64,000 nt of DNA, from positions 1 through 64,000 of the forward strand of contig JAPKZY010000049.1 in assembly GCA_026393535.1 (NCBI GenBank), written 5' to 3'. Below, one piece after another: positions 45,857 through 55,265 of the stretch (the first letter of the stretch is position 1; each line of letters starts with the position of its first letter). Origin of the DNA: Actinomycetota bacterium (GTDB lineage Bacteria > Actinomycetota > Acidimicrobiia > Acidimicrobiales > Ilumatobacteraceae). Position numbers and translations under genes: made by a program. The notes under the pieces are model-generated. The model had not been told where the DNA came from, made no database searches, and saw nothing but the letters and a program-made list of their open reading frames with translations.

Positions 45857-46861
45857 ATGGCTCGTGACCTCGCAATTGACCTCGCTACCGCCAACACTTT
45901 GGTGTACATGAAGGGCAAGGGCATCGTGCTTAATGAGCCTTCAGTCATTGCAGTAAATCGCCAATCGGGTGAGGTATTGGCCACCGGCCACGATGCGTGG
46001 GACATGATTGGTCGTACGCCTAGTTACATCGTCGCCGTTCGCCCATTACGCGGTGGTGCAATCACGGACTTTGATATCACCGAACGCATGATTCGTTTGT
46101 TGCTGCAACGTGTTGGTGTTTCGCGATTCACGCGCCCCAAAGTTGTTATTTGTGTTCCGTCTGCAATTACTGAAGTGGAACGTCGTGCGGTAACAGATGC
46201 CACACGTCGTGCCGGCGCATCTGATGCGCAACTCATTGAACAACCGATGGCAGCAGCTATTGGCGCCAACCTTCCCATTGATGAACCTGTTGGCAACATG
46301 GTGATTGACATCGGTGGTGGCACAACGGAAACTGCTGTTATTAGTTTGGGTGGCGTAGTTGCACTTGAAGCAATTCGTGTTGGCAGTTTTGATATTGATG
46401 CAGCTATACAAAGTTATGTGCGCCGCGAACATGGTGTAGCAATTGGTGAACGCACTGCTGAAGAAATCAAGATTCAAATTGGTTCAGCTGAACCAGGCCC
46501 ACAAGATCGTAGTGCAGATATTCGCGGACGAGACCTGGTAACTGGATTACCAAAGACTGTTCGCTTGACTGCAGAAGAAGTGCGATTCGCAATCGATGAA
46601 CCAGTTGCTGCCATGGTGCTGTCTGTGAAGCGTTGTCTTGCTAAAGCCCCACCTGAATTGGCTCAAGATTTCCTTGCACGCGGCATGTACTTAGTAGGCG
46701 GTGGCGGAATGCTGCGTGGGCTCGCTGCTCGAATCGAACGTGAAACTGAAGTGCCTGTCAAGATGTCACCACAGCCACTTGAGGCAGTGGTGCTGGGCGC
46801 AGGTCACTGTATTGAGAATTACCAGGCCCTACGAGGCATGTTTATGGGGACTCGCCGCTAA
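45857..46861 (+). CDS. mreB: MreB-like actin homologue
   Basis: This 334-residue actin-fold protein has the phosphate 1 loop AIDLATANTLVY, GGAITDFDITERMIRLLL, phosphate 2 VIDIGGGTTETAVISLGG and the adenosine motif YLVGGGGMLRGL. It guides lateral wall synthesis in rod-shaped cells. mreC, mreD and rodA are not adjacent here, unlike the usual operon. AAGGA precedes the ATG. MreB is absent from many actinobacteria but retained in Acidimicrobiia and spore-formers. Confidence 0.93.
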   Translation: MARDLAIDLATANTLVYMKGKGIVLNEPSVIAVNRQSGEVLATGHDAWDMIGRTPSYIVAVRPLRGGAITDFDITERMIRLLLQRVGVSRFTRPKVVICVPSAITEVERRAVTDATRRAGASDAQLIEQPMAAAIGANLPIDEPVGNMVIDIGGGTTETAVISLGGVVALEAIRVGSFDIDAAIQSYVRREHGVAIGERTAEEIKIQIGSAEPGPQDRSADIRGRDLVTGLPKTVRLTAEEVRFAIDEPVAAMVLSVKRCLAKAPPELAQDFLARGMYLVGGGGMLRGLAARIERETEVPVKMSPQPLEAVVLGAGHCIENYQALRGMFMGTRR

Positions 46862-46864
46862 GGC

Positions 46865-47725
46865 TTATTCATTAGGCCTAACTCGAATGAGGCCCTCTTG
46901 AACAACGGTGACGGCCAAGTGTCCGTCTTGCGTGAAGATTGAACCACCGGCAAGACCACGTGAGTTAGATGTTGAGATTGCATGCTGGTCGTACAAATGC
47001 CATTGGTCTGCGCGGAATGGGCGATGAAACCACATTGCGTGGTCGAGGCTTGCCATCTGTATTCCGCCTTCGTTCCAGCCGAGGCCATGAGGCAACAAAG
47101 CCGTGTCCAGAAGGGTCATATCGCTTGCATATGTTGCAATGCATGCATTCAGAACTGGGTCATCGGGCAATGTACCGTCAGCACGTAACCACACACGTTG
47201 GCCAGACGATTCAATGCCAGAGCGGTTGATTGGTTCACCATCGGGATAGCGCAAGTCAATAGGGCGAGGATGGTCGTACCAATCACCGATTTCTTCTTTA
47301 TGCGGTTCCATGCGGGTCTTGAAGTCAGGAAGAGTTTCTGGATCAGGAAGACCAAGAGGAGCGGGTATCTGCCAATCAAGACCTGGTTCAAATGCATGAA
47401 AACTTGCCTGCAAGTTAAAGATGACTTCACCGTGTTGAATGGCAACGACGCGTCGAGTGGTGAAACTTCTGCCATCGCGCAGACGATCTACCTGATACAA
47501 AATTGGTGCGGCTGGGTCACCTGGACGCAAGAAATAAGCGTGGAGTGAATGAACATGTCGTGCATTTTCATCGACCGTGCGTGATGCGGCTACGAGTGAT
47601 TGACCAGCAACTTGACCGCCGAACACACGAACCCGATTTTCAATGGGGGAGACTCCGCGAAAGAGATTTACTTCAATTGATTCCAGATCGAGCAATGTGA
47701 TGAGTTCATCAAGTGGTGTAGCCAT
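46865..47725 (-). CDS. tesB: Acyl-CoA thioesterase II
   Basis: The ATG at 47725, placed exactly 6 nt after TACTAT, gives 286 residues with two hotdog folds: VFGGQVAGQSLVAASRTV and HSLHAYFLRPGDP in the first, SLDHAMWFHRPF and HAISTSNSRGLAGGSIF in the second. It releases fatty acids from acyl-CoA. An open frame continues to 47767 but would bury the promoter. It is divergent from the methyltransferase gene. Confidence 0.93.
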   Translation of the reverse strand: MATPLDELITLLDLESIEVNLFRGVSPIENRVRVFGGQVAGQSLVAASRTVDENARHVHSLHAYFLRPGDPAAPILYQVDRLRDGRSFTTRRVVAIQHGEVIFNLQASFHAFEPGLDWQIPAPLGLPDPETLPDFKTRMEPHKEEIGDWYDHPRPIDLRYPDGEPINRSGIESSGQRVWLRADGTLPDDPVLNACIATYASDMTLLDTALLPHGLGWNEGGIQMASLDHAMWFHRPFRADQWHLYDQHAISTSNSRGLAGGSIFTQDGHLAVTVVQEGLIRVRPNE

Positions 47726-47731
47726 CACCCC

Positions 47732-47741
47732 ATAGTAGGGT
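47732..47741. promoter_or_regulatory. Overlapping divergent -10 boxes (TACTAT and TAGGGT)
   Basis: On the minus strand TACTAT (47737 to 47732) lies 6 nt before the tesB ATG. On the plus strand TAGGGT (47736-47741) lies 6 nt before the methyltransferase GTG. The two hexamers share two bases, so only one polymerase can bind at a time. Confidence 0.65.
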
Positions 47742-47747
47742 CGAATC

Positions 47748-48392
47748 GTGTCAATTTCGCCGCTCAATTCAGAACTACGCCGTCATGCGTTAGCAGCGCA
47801 AGGTTTTATGCCAGAAGATGAGGGTGATGCCTTGTATGTTGCAGCAGTGCATGCCGCACAAGCAGTACCAAATGCACCCTTTGTCGAAGTTGGTTCATAT
47901 TGTGGTCGTTCAACAGTGTGGTTGGGCGGAGCTGCACGAGAATCCAAGACGACGTTATTTACAATTGATCATCACTTTGGCAGTGAAGAGAACCAACCGG
48001 GATGGGAATGGCACGACACGTCATTGGTTGATCCACGCACGGGTCGCATGGATACGCTTCCATTTTTTCGCGCCACAATTCTTGATGCAGGACTCGCAGA
48101 TTCAGTAGTCACGATGGTTGGTGATTCGCCGACCATCGCGCGTCATTGGACAACGCCTCTTGCTTTTTTGTTTATTGATGGTGGGCACGGGGTTGAACCA
48201 GCCACATTGGATTACCAATTGTGGACACCACGAGTCGCACAGGGTGGAACCCTTGCCATTCATGACGTGTTTCCGAACCCTGCTGATGGTGGTCGGCCGC
48301 CGTATGAAAATATTTATCTTCCTGCAATCGAAAGCGGATTGTTTGAAGATGTCAGTACAACGGGTTCGTTGCGCGTATTGCGTCGACTCTAG
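47748..48392 (+). CDS. Class I SAM-dependent methyltransferase (Methyltransf_24 type)
   Basis: The GTG start gives 214 residues with the SAM-binding strand FVEVGSYCGRSTVWL and a later FLFIDGGHGVEPATLDYQLW segment typical of macrocin O-methyltransferase-like proteins. The substrate is probably a sugar or glycan, suggested only by the neighbouring glycosyltransferase. It converges with the alpha/alpha-barrel gene with a 4-bp overlap. Confidence 0.82.
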   Translation: MSISPLNSELRRHALAAQGFMPEDEGDALYVAAVHAAQAVPNAPFVEVGSYCGRSTVWLGGAARESKTTLFTIDHHFGSEENQPGWEWHDTSLVDPRTGRMDTLPFFRATILDAGLADSVVTMVGDSPTIARHWTTPLAFLFIDGGHGVEPATLDYQLWTPRVAQGGTLAIHDVFPNPADGGRPPYENIYLPAIESGLFEDVSTTGSLRVLRRL

Positions 48393-49465
48393 AGAGCGCG
48401 AACTTTTAAGTGTGCGTTACGACGCGCCATTGGTTGCGTAAACAATGTTGAAGCAGGAGATCCGCCGCTAATTGCATCTGCAGCAAGAATGATGGCAGCT
48501 GCGGTGTACGCACTGTATTCATCGGCAGGAAAACGAACAATCATTTTTTCTGGTTCTGCTGGATACACAATGCCGGTCCAATATGCACCGTCTTCACGGC
48601 GGTGAGGCATGGTCCACAAAATGAGTTCACGAGCGATGTCGCGATCGCCAGCTGCGCAATGGGCAATCGCGCATTCACTTGTTTCTGCTGCAGTGACCCA
48701 TTGTTCGTCATCGACACAACGCACGCCTCGGTCATCGAGAACGAAACGGTCCCATCCTTCGGCGAGTCGCGCTTTTGCGTGAGCTCCGGTCATAGCGCCG
48801 GTGAGTACGGGGTAGTACCAGTCCATTGCCCATCGAGCCTTTGGCTCGAATGCATCAAGATTGGAAGTGATGAGTACATCAATTGCATCAGCCGCAGCGG
48901 TCCATTCTGGCTGGGAGTCACCAAGAAGGTCTCCCAGTGCAGCGCCGCAATGAAGTGCGTGACGAATACTCGAACAGCCGGTCAGTAGTGCATAGTCCCA
49001 TGGTTGTGAATCAACTTCTCTGGCCCAAACGATAGATCCATCTTCACGACGCATTGACAAAACCCATTGAAGGGCTTTTCGTACAGTTGGCCACAAGGCA
49101 GATACCGCGGCAAGATCGCGGGTGCATAACCAATGGGTCCACACGCCAACTGCAATGTATGCATTGACATTTGTATCGAGTTTGGCGTCTTCGATTGTTG
49201 TATCTGGCATGTAGTAGTTAAACCATGAACCATCTTCATGTTGAATGTCGGCAAGCCATTTGTATGCAGAAAGAGCAGCTTCGTCACGGCCCATGATGTT
49301 GAGAGCCATTGCTGTTTCAACGTGATTCCACGGGTCGCAATGGCCATTTGGATACCACGGAATCATTCCGTTTGGTAATTGCAATGCCTGAATTGAATCT
49401 GCAGTGCGCGCAAGGTCAGCGGTGGTAAGAATTCCTGGAAGGTGAGGCATGGAACGTGTGGTCAT
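48389..49465 (-). CDS. Alpha/alpha-barrel (prenyltransferase-like) protein
   Basis: This 358-residue protein has repeated helix pairs with Gly/Trp-rich turns such as NGMIPWYPNGHCDPWNHVE, HEDGSWFNYY and REDGSIVWARE, as in terpenoid cyclase, prenyltransferase or glycoside hydrolase toroids. Many actinobacterial proteins of this kind are labelled prenyltransferase without proof. It overlaps the upstream methyltransferase by 4 nt, so it belongs to the GT4-methyltransferase unit and more likely acts on a glycan. Confidence 0.65.
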   Translation of the reverse strand: MTTRSMPHLPGILTTADLARTADSIQALQLPNGMIPWYPNGHCDPWNHVETAMALNIMGRDEAALSAYKWLADIQHEDGSWFNYYMPDTTIEDAKLDTNVNAYIAVGVWTHWLCTRDLAAVSALWPTVRKALQWVLSMRREDGSIVWAREVDSQPWDYALLTGCSSIRHALHCGAALGDLLGDSQPEWTAAADAIDVLITSNLDAFEPKARWAMDWYYPVLTGAMTGAHAKARLAEGWDRFVLDDRGVRCVDDEQWVTAAETSECAIAHCAAGDRDIARELILWTMPHRREDGAYWTGIVYPAEPEKMIVRFPADEYSAYTAAAIILAADAISGGSPASTLFTQPMARRNAHLKVRAL

Positions 49466-50199
49466 ACAGATGCTCCGACGGTAAGTGGTTTGCGTGAGTA
49501 GACAACAAAGCTTTTACCCATAAGTGGGCTCAGTGCGCGCTCGGCAACTTGCATTGAGCGCGGCTGGGTCATGATGTCCCATTCAAGGAATTCGCGGTAC
49601 TTTTTCACTAATGAATGGTCGTTATTGCGAGGGCCAACTGCACATTTCAACCACCAATAAGGGGAGTGTAAAGCGTGAGCGTGATGGCTATCTGTAACTT
49701 CAAGTCCGGCAGAACGAAGTTTTGCCTTCAGTTCTGTAGCTGAGTAGATACGAACGTGGCCACCAACACTTTTTGGTGCGTGGTATTCATCAGACAACAT
49801 CCAGTTGATTTTTTCTGGCCACCACGATGGAACGGTGACACCAAGTGAACCACCTGGTTTTAAGACGCGATGTAGTTCTGAAATGACACTGACATCATCT
49901 TGAATATGTTCGAGAACTTCTGATGTGACAACACAATCAAAAGTGTTGTCTTCGAAGGGGAGCTTGGTGGCATCCCCGCGGAGTACTCCGCCGTATACCT
50001 TTTCCGTAATTTGTTTGGCTTCCAACATCGCGCCGAAGGTATTACGTGTGGTGACTACCTCTTCTGCTGCATAATCAAGGGCGAACACAGTTGCGCCTTG
50101 GCGAGCTGCTTCAAATGCGTGACGACCAAATCCGGCTCCTGCATCAAGAAACTTGTCTCCGGGACGAAGACCCAGACGATTAAAACGAATTGTCAACAT
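49462..50199 (-). CDS. Class I SAM-dependent methyltransferase
   Basis: This 245-residue protein shows motif I DAGAGFGRHAFEAA, the acidic strand FALDYA, and FDCVVTSEVLEHIQDDV, typical of small-molecule or quinone/glycan methyltransferases. It lies 1 bp downstream of the glycosyltransferase gene and overlaps the barrel gene, giving a tight three-gene unit. The target is unknown. Confidence 0.88.
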   Translation of the reverse strand: MLTIRFNRLGLRPGDKFLDAGAGFGRHAFEAARQGATVFALDYAAEEVVTTRNTFGAMLEAKQITEKVYGGVLRGDATKLPFEDNTFDCVVTSEVLEHIQDDVSVISELHRVLKPGGSLGVTVPSWWPEKINWMLSDEYHAPKSVGGHVRIYSATELKAKLRSAGLEVTDSHHAHALHSPYWWLKCAVGPRNNDHSLVKKYREFLEWDIMTQPRSMQVAERALSPLMGKSFVVYSRKPLTVGASV

Positions 50200-50200
50200 A

Positions 50201-51487
50201 TCAGCGACGCTTTTCTAGTTTGGTGCGATTATGGGGCATGTCGAGCACTTCGCGATATTGCTCAACGGTGAGTTCTGCACATTGTTTCCACGTCCAGCGT
50301 GATACGACTCGTTGACGACCTGCTTCACCAATTCGGGCGCGAAGTTCTGCACTGTCAAGACCAGTAGCAATCACTGCTGCCAGTGCTTCGGCATTTGCAG
50401 CTGGGCATTGCAACACGGTCTCATTGTGTGTGCCCGTTACTTCGGGCAAGGCGCCACCGTCTGTTGCAACAAGGCAGATACCGGTGCTCATGGCTTCAAT
50501 TGCAGGAAGACTAAATCCTTCATACAAGCTAGGTACAACGGCAAGTTCAGCTTCTGCATACAGCTCAACGATGCGCTCATCAGTAACCCCGGACACGAAG
50601 TCAATATGTGGGCGTAATCCGAGCGAATCAATGAGGTCCATGCTGTGCCCGGGACGAGGCTTACCGATAATGGTGAGGCGGATATCGCGATCTTTGCGCA
50701 AAAGGGCCATTGCTTCAAGTAGATATGACAAACCCTTCAATGCAACGTCAGCTGATGCTGTAGTAATTAATCGACCAGGTTCGCGTGCGATATGAGGCAG
50801 TGGTTTGAAAAGGTCAGGATCAACTCCGACGGGCACAAGACGCATACGGTCGCGGGATACGCCCATATCTTTGTTGATGTCAGTGATGCTGTTCTCACTA
50901 ACAACAACAATACGAGGCATTTTGCTTGCAACTTTGCCTTGCATGTCTACGAATGAATACCAACGGCCAACAGAGCGGCGCTTCCAGCGGTTCGGTGCAT
51001 GACTCATTTCCAATTCACGATCTTTCGTGATGGGGTGGTGCAACGTGACGATTGTCGGAATGATCTTTTCAATTTTCAAGATGTCCCAACCAAGGCACTG
51101 GTTGTCATGGACAAGATCGAAGTCATTCACCCGGGGAGTCAGTGTGCGAAGTGCACGCTTTGAAAATGCAAGTGGTTCAGAAAACTGACCTGTCATGTAC
51201 CGCGCAGTCTCCACAACGTCTGGCCATGTTTTGATCTCCCAGTATGCGGGCATTCGCCCTGGGTATGCATCGTTGAAAATATCAAGGCTCGGTAGTTTGT
51301 GCATCGCGATGCGATCATCAAGAACTGGGTACGGCTGTCCGCCGAAAACTTCAACAGTGTGTCCGAGATCTGCGAGTGCTTTAGTGAGGTGACGTGTGTA
51401 TACGCCTTGTCCGCCAACATGTGGTTTACCGCGATACGTAAGGTATGCAACACGCAACGGGCCATTGGGGTCGTAGGTGCCTGACAT
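50201..51487 (-). CDS. GT4-family glycosyltransferase
   Basis: This 428-residue GT-B enzyme starts with VAYLTYRGKPHVGGQGVYTRHL (glycine-rich acceptor loop) and has the retaining GT4 signature PSLYEGFSLPAIEAM with the E-x7-E motif near residue 330. It leads a unit with two further genes. The set recalls mycobacterial polymethylated-polysaccharide loci, which pair a GT4 with methyltransferases; this is only an analogy. It follows lnt after 12 bp. Confidence 0.88.
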   Translation of the reverse strand: MSGTYDPNGPLRVAYLTYRGKPHVGGQGVYTRHLTKALADLGHTVEVFGGQPYPVLDDRIAMHKLPSLDIFNDAYPGRMPAYWEIKTWPDVVETARYMTGQFSEPLAFSKRALRTLTPRVNDFDLVHDNQCLGWDILKIEKIIPTIVTLHHPITKDRELEMSHAPNRWKRRSVGRWYSFVDMQGKVASKMPRIVVVSENSITDINKDMGVSRDRMRLVPVGVDPDLFKPLPHIAREPGRLITTASADVALKGLSYLLEAMALLRKDRDIRLTIIGKPRPGHSMDLIDSLGLRPHIDFVSGVTDERIVELYAEAELAVVPSLYEGFSLPAIEAMSTGICLVATDGGALPEVTGTHNETVLQCPAANAEALAAVIATGLDSAELRARIGEAGRQRVVSRWTWKQCAELTVEQYREVLDMPHNRTKLEKRR

Positions 51488-51499
51488 AGGCAGTAGAGG

Positions 51500-52939
51500 C
51501 TAACTGGCACCAATCCGAAAGGCTCGGGCACGGCGTCGGGCTAGCCAGGCAAATGCAATCAATAAAGCCCAGATATAGACCGCATTCCCCATGCGTGAAT
51601 ACACGGTACGGCCCGATCGAAGCTGAATAGAGCGTTCAACCACATGTTGTTCGCTAATTGATGTGCGGTCGTGAACAACACCAGAAGAATCAATAAAGGC
51701 GCTAAAGCCGGTGGGGGAAATTTGTGCTACATCACGGCCTTGTTCTCGAGCCCGCAATTGAGATGCCGCTATTTGTTGTGTCTGCAGAATTGTCCATGTG
51801 TAACTAGAACCATTAGTGGGATTAATGATGAACGTTGCTCCATCAGCAATTCCTTCATTGACGCGTCCACCAAAAAATATTTCCCACGAAATTGCAACAC
51901 TCGCGCGAGTGTCTGCAACATCAAGCCAGCCGCGCGAATCACCAGCTCGTGCATCGCGCGGTACTAAGTCGGTAGGCGCACCAAGTGCTTTCAACAATGG
52001 TCGTAACGGCATGTATTCACCAAACGGGACTCGCCGTACTTTGTCGTAACGGCCACTTACTGACCCATCGATGTTTACGACAACTTGCGCATTCGTAAAT
52101 TGACGCGGACCAGCATCTTCGGTGATACCCACAACGAACGGCACATTCAGGCGCTTTGCTTCTTGTGCAATTTCTGTGTACTCGGGACTATCAAAAAAGA
52201 GTCCGTGGTTTGTAATGCTGATGGCATTCTCTGGCCAGATCACGGCATCACGTTCTTGGTTGGGTTGGAGAGTTTTCGTTGCAGCCATGTGAACATCAAA
52301 CACAACACGCGGGTTCGTATCAACTGCGTGAGTTCCTTGTTCTCCACCACCTTGAATAATGGAAAGATTCAAGTTTCGTCCTGTGGAGTGGGTGCTGTTC
52401 CAAGTATTTCCCAGAAGAACCAAAACACCAACGATACAAATTGCACGAAACTTTCGGTGAGTTAATGCGAGATACAACGTTGCGGTTGAGATACCAATGA
52501 CACCCATCAACGGGGCAAGATCAGCAAGAGGACCTGAAACTTGTCCGATAGCGAGAGTGGCTAACGGAACGCCACCGAATGGAAATGACAACCGCACTAC
52601 TTCTGCAAGCGAATGACAAATGATTAACGCTGATCTATGGGAATTATCGTTTGTCGACAGTTTGGATGCGATGTAACTGGCGATGCCATGCATCACGCAG
52701 AAAATCAGGATTGCAACTAGGTAGCCAGGCGCTGTGAGAAACCACATCCACGCCATAGACGGCAAGAACCATGCGGCTGCAAAAAGAGAACCAGTCGAGA
52801 AAGATTTTTCTTTCCGCCGTACCGCCACCGAGCCATACATCGCAATTCCCACAAAGCCAAGCGGCCACCAACCCCAAGGAGGCATTGATGCTGCAACCAA
52901 AAGACCGGCGAATACAGGAAGAAACGAACGCCGTCTCAT
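51500..52939 (-). CDS. lnt: Apolipoprotein N-acyltransferase homologue, catalytic Cys replaced by Ser
   Basis: The ATG at 52939 gives 479 residues; further upstream codons are open but run into hemY. An N-terminal multi-helix membrane region is followed by a nitrilase domain. The catalytic Glu is in VIWPENAIS and the Lys in YDKVRRVPFGEY. The position of the catalytic Cys (ICYE in E. coli) reads ISWE, with a TCG Ser codon at 51887-51889. Lnt would add the third acyl chain to lipoproteins; with this change the activity is in doubt. Confidence 0.85.
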   Translation of the reverse strand: MRRRSFLPVFAGLLVAASMPPWGWWPLGFVGIAMYGSVAVRRKEKSFSTGSLFAAAWFLPSMAWMWFLTAPGYLVAILIFCVMHGIASYIASKLSTNDNSHRSALIICHSLAEVVRLSFPFGGVPLATLAIGQVSGPLADLAPLMGVIGISTATLYLALTHRKFRAICIVGVLVLLGNTWNSTHSTGRNLNLSIIQGGGEQGTHAVDTNPRVVFDVHMAATKTLQPNQERDAVIWPENAISITNHGLFFDSPEYTEIAQEAKRLNVPFVVGITEDAGPRQFTNAQVVVNIDGSVSGRYDKVRRVPFGEYMPLRPLLKALGAPTDLVPRDARAGDSRGWLDVADTRASVAISWEIFFGGRVNEGIADGATFIINPTNGSSYTWTILQTQQIAASQLRAREQGRDVAQISPTGFSAFIDSSGVVHDRTSISEQHVVERSIQLRSGRTVYSRMGNAVYIWALLIAFAWLARRRARAFRIGAS

Positions 52940-52944
52940 GTCAT

Positions 52945-54339
52945 TTACGAATGAAGTGTGGCAAGGTGAGTAAGTGTTGCCTCGGCTGCAGTGCGTGCTT
53001 GTTGTACACACGCGGGAATTCCGATACCTCTGTAACTTGCACCAGCAAAGACTATTCCAGGAGCAGCAGAACCAAGCGAGTGTTCAAGTTCAGCAAGCCG
53101 TGCGAAATGATGTGGCCTGTATTGCGGAAAGGATTCTGCCCAGCGGCTGACGCGAATTTCTGATGGCGTCATATCAACACCGAGATGGAGTTTCATATCC
53201 GCAAGCGCAAGATTGATGAGCTTGTCATTATCGAAATGCATCACTTCAAGTCCGTCGCGGCCCAATGACACACGAAGAATCATGGAACCGTCGTCGGGGC
53301 GCCAGTGTTCCCACTTGTTTGAACCAAATGATGCAGCTGACACCCAGCGTTGATCAGGTTTTGGAACTAAGTACCCACTGCCCTTGAGGCGGGCTGGCCA
53401 TTGTGATGCAGGGATTGCCATGGTGATCAATACCACTGAAGCATGAGACCATTGGCCAAGAAGGTCGGCGGCACGAGCATCAAGCGGGCGAACGAAGTTT
53501 GAACTCGGTTTTGCTGGCGATGCAACAACGATTGCATCAGCACGGTGTTGGCCTCGCGAAGTTGACACGGTGTATCCGGTGGTTTCTTTTTCGATTGCCG
53601 ACACGCTTTCACCGGTAAGTATGCGACCGCCAAGCGCTGTTACTCGTTGTGTCAATAATTCGATGAGCGCACCAATTCCACGGATGGGAGTTGCAAAAAT
53701 TGGACCAGCAGGATTTTTTGTTGCGGTGGCTCGTGCTTTGCCGGCCGCTAACAACATGCTGCGGCTTGCAGTGAGTGAAGCAATCTGTGGAACTGCAGCC
53801 ATTGAGAAGTTGTCAGAATCTGTTGCGTAAATGCTTCCGATGAGTGGGTCCACAAGACGTTCTTGAATTTGATTACCAAATCGGCTGCGCACGTATTCAC
53901 CAATGGAGTCGGTGTCTGTAGTGGCGGGCAGCAGCGGCTCTATAGCTGCTCGTAGTTTGCCAAGAGGAGAAATAAGGCCTGACGTTGCGAATGCACGAAT
54001 TTTTGCAGGGACACCAAGCATGAGATCGCCGGGAATGTTGTGCATGCCATTGTGCCAAATAGAAGCATGTGCATCAGTAGGTGATGTCATTGATGCACCG
54101 AGTCCTAATTCAGATGCAAGTTGCGTAGCCCATGGGACACGTGCAAGAAATGCGTCGGGACCCTCATCGATCGCAGGTAATCCAGCAAATGGTGTTGTGC
54201 GAATTTGACCACCAACAGTTGAGCCTGCTTCAAGCACGGTCACGTTGACTGGTTCAGACGAATTAGTAAGGAGGGTGAGCGCGCTAGTTAGTCCTGCTAC
54301 GCCTGCACCGATGATGACAACTTGACGGGGTTCGCTCAT
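52945..54339 (-). CDS. hemY: Coproporphyrinogen/protoporphyrinogen oxidase
   Basis: This 464-residue FAD enzyme begins with VVIIGAGVAGLTSALTLL and has GEYV and C-terminal GIVFAGASYRGIGIPACV segments of the HemY family. In Gram-positive bacteria HemY usually oxidises coproporphyrinogen III in the coproporphyrin-dependent branch. It follows hemH with a 4-nt overlap, giving hemE-hemH-hemY in pathway-related order. Confidence 0.93.
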   Translation of the reverse strand: MSEPRQVVIIGAGVAGLTSALTLLTNSSEPVNVTVLEAGSTVGGQIRTTPFAGLPAIDEGPDAFLARVPWATQLASELGLGASMTSPTDAHASIWHNGMHNIPGDLMLGVPAKIRAFATSGLISPLGKLRAAIEPLLPATTDTDSIGEYVRSRFGNQIQERLVDPLIGSIYATDSDNFSMAAVPQIASLTASRSMLLAAGKARATATKNPAGPIFATPIRGIGALIELLTQRVTALGGRILTGESVSAIEKETTGYTVSTSRGQHRADAIVVASPAKPSSNFVRPLDARAADLLGQWSHASVVLITMAIPASQWPARLKGSGYLVPKPDQRWVSAASFGSNKWEHWRPDDGSMILRVSLGRDGLEVMHFDNDKLINLALADMKLHLGVDMTPSEIRVSRWAESFPQYRPHHFARLAELEHSLGSAAPGIVFAGASYRGIGIPACVQQARTAAEATLTHLATLHS

Positions 54340-55265
54340 GCAGAGATAAGTCTACGAGCCAGCGCAGCCATGACCAATGAGTCACTGTTGACACACGTTG
54401 TGCGCGCAAACGCCATGCCGTATGACGCTGCTCGTTGAGACGCCTCAAGATCTAAGTCGTAGAGAACTTCGAGATGATCAGCTACGAAACCACATGCACA
54501 CACAACAACGCCATCAACTGATTCGTCGGTGTCACGCATTGTTGCCATTTGATCAATAACAGCAAGGATGTCTGGGCCAATCCATGGCTCCGGAGTGCGT
54601 CCTGCAGATTGCCACGCGATGGACCATTGCGACCAACGCGTTAGCGATGCCTTACTTGCAACGAGTTCTGCAGTGGCACGAAGTTCTTCTGGGTACGGAT
54701 CACCAGCGTCGATGATTCGTTGCGGCAACGAGTGTGCTGTAAACAACACCTTCGTGCGCTCTGGCATGTTTGACAACTTTGTGCGCAGATCAGCAGCTAA
54801 GAAATCAATGAATGCATCTTCACGTGCCCATGTTTCAACGGCGCGCACTTCAATATTGTGAGGTGCTGCAGCAGCCCGTACCCGGTCTGTGTATTGACCA
54901 ATGGAATATGTTGAATAGTGCGGAGCGAGCACAAGGCAAATGATGCGTGTGAAACCGAGACCCGCAACTTCAGCGACAGATTCCTCAATAAATGGTGTGG
55001 CATGTTTAAGACCAAGAAATACTTGGTAGTGACCAGGGTTAATGAGGTCGAGTTGTTCTTGGAGTGAGTCTCGCTGCGCTTCTGTGAGTTGCTTTAACGG
55101 AGACAAACCACCAATGGCTTCATATCGCTTGATGAGATCGTTCAGTTGTTCGTCAGTAGGTGCACGTCCACGACGAATGTCTGTGTAATACGGCAAAATT
55201 TCTTCTTTGGTGCGTGGCGTGCCATACGCCATCAACATCACTGCAGTACGAGAGGTGTTACTCAT
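54336..55265 (-). CDS. hemH: Ferrochelatase
   Basis: This 309-residue enzyme inserts iron into (copro)porphyrin. It has VMLMAYGTPRTKEEILPYY at the N-terminus, the metal-binding His in VLFTAHSLPQR and the acidic DHLEVLYDLD region. In this gene order the substrate is probably coproporphyrin III, but hemQ is not in the window. It overlaps hemE and hemY by 4 nt on either side. Confidence 0.94.
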   Translation of the reverse strand: MSNTSRTAVMLMAYGTPRTKEEILPYYTDIRRGRAPTDEQLNDLIKRYEAIGGLSPLKQLTEAQRDSLQEQLDLINPGHYQVFLGLKHATPFIEESVAEVAGLGFTRIICLVLAPHYSTYSIGQYTDRVRAAAAPHNIEVRAVETWAREDAFIDFLAADLRTKLSNMPERTKVLFTAHSLPQRIIDAGDPYPEELRATAELVASKASLTRWSQWSIAWQSAGRTPEPWIGPDILAVIDQMATMRDTDESVDGVVVCACGFVADHLEVLYDLDLEASQRAASYGMAFARTTCVNSDSLVMAALARRLISA

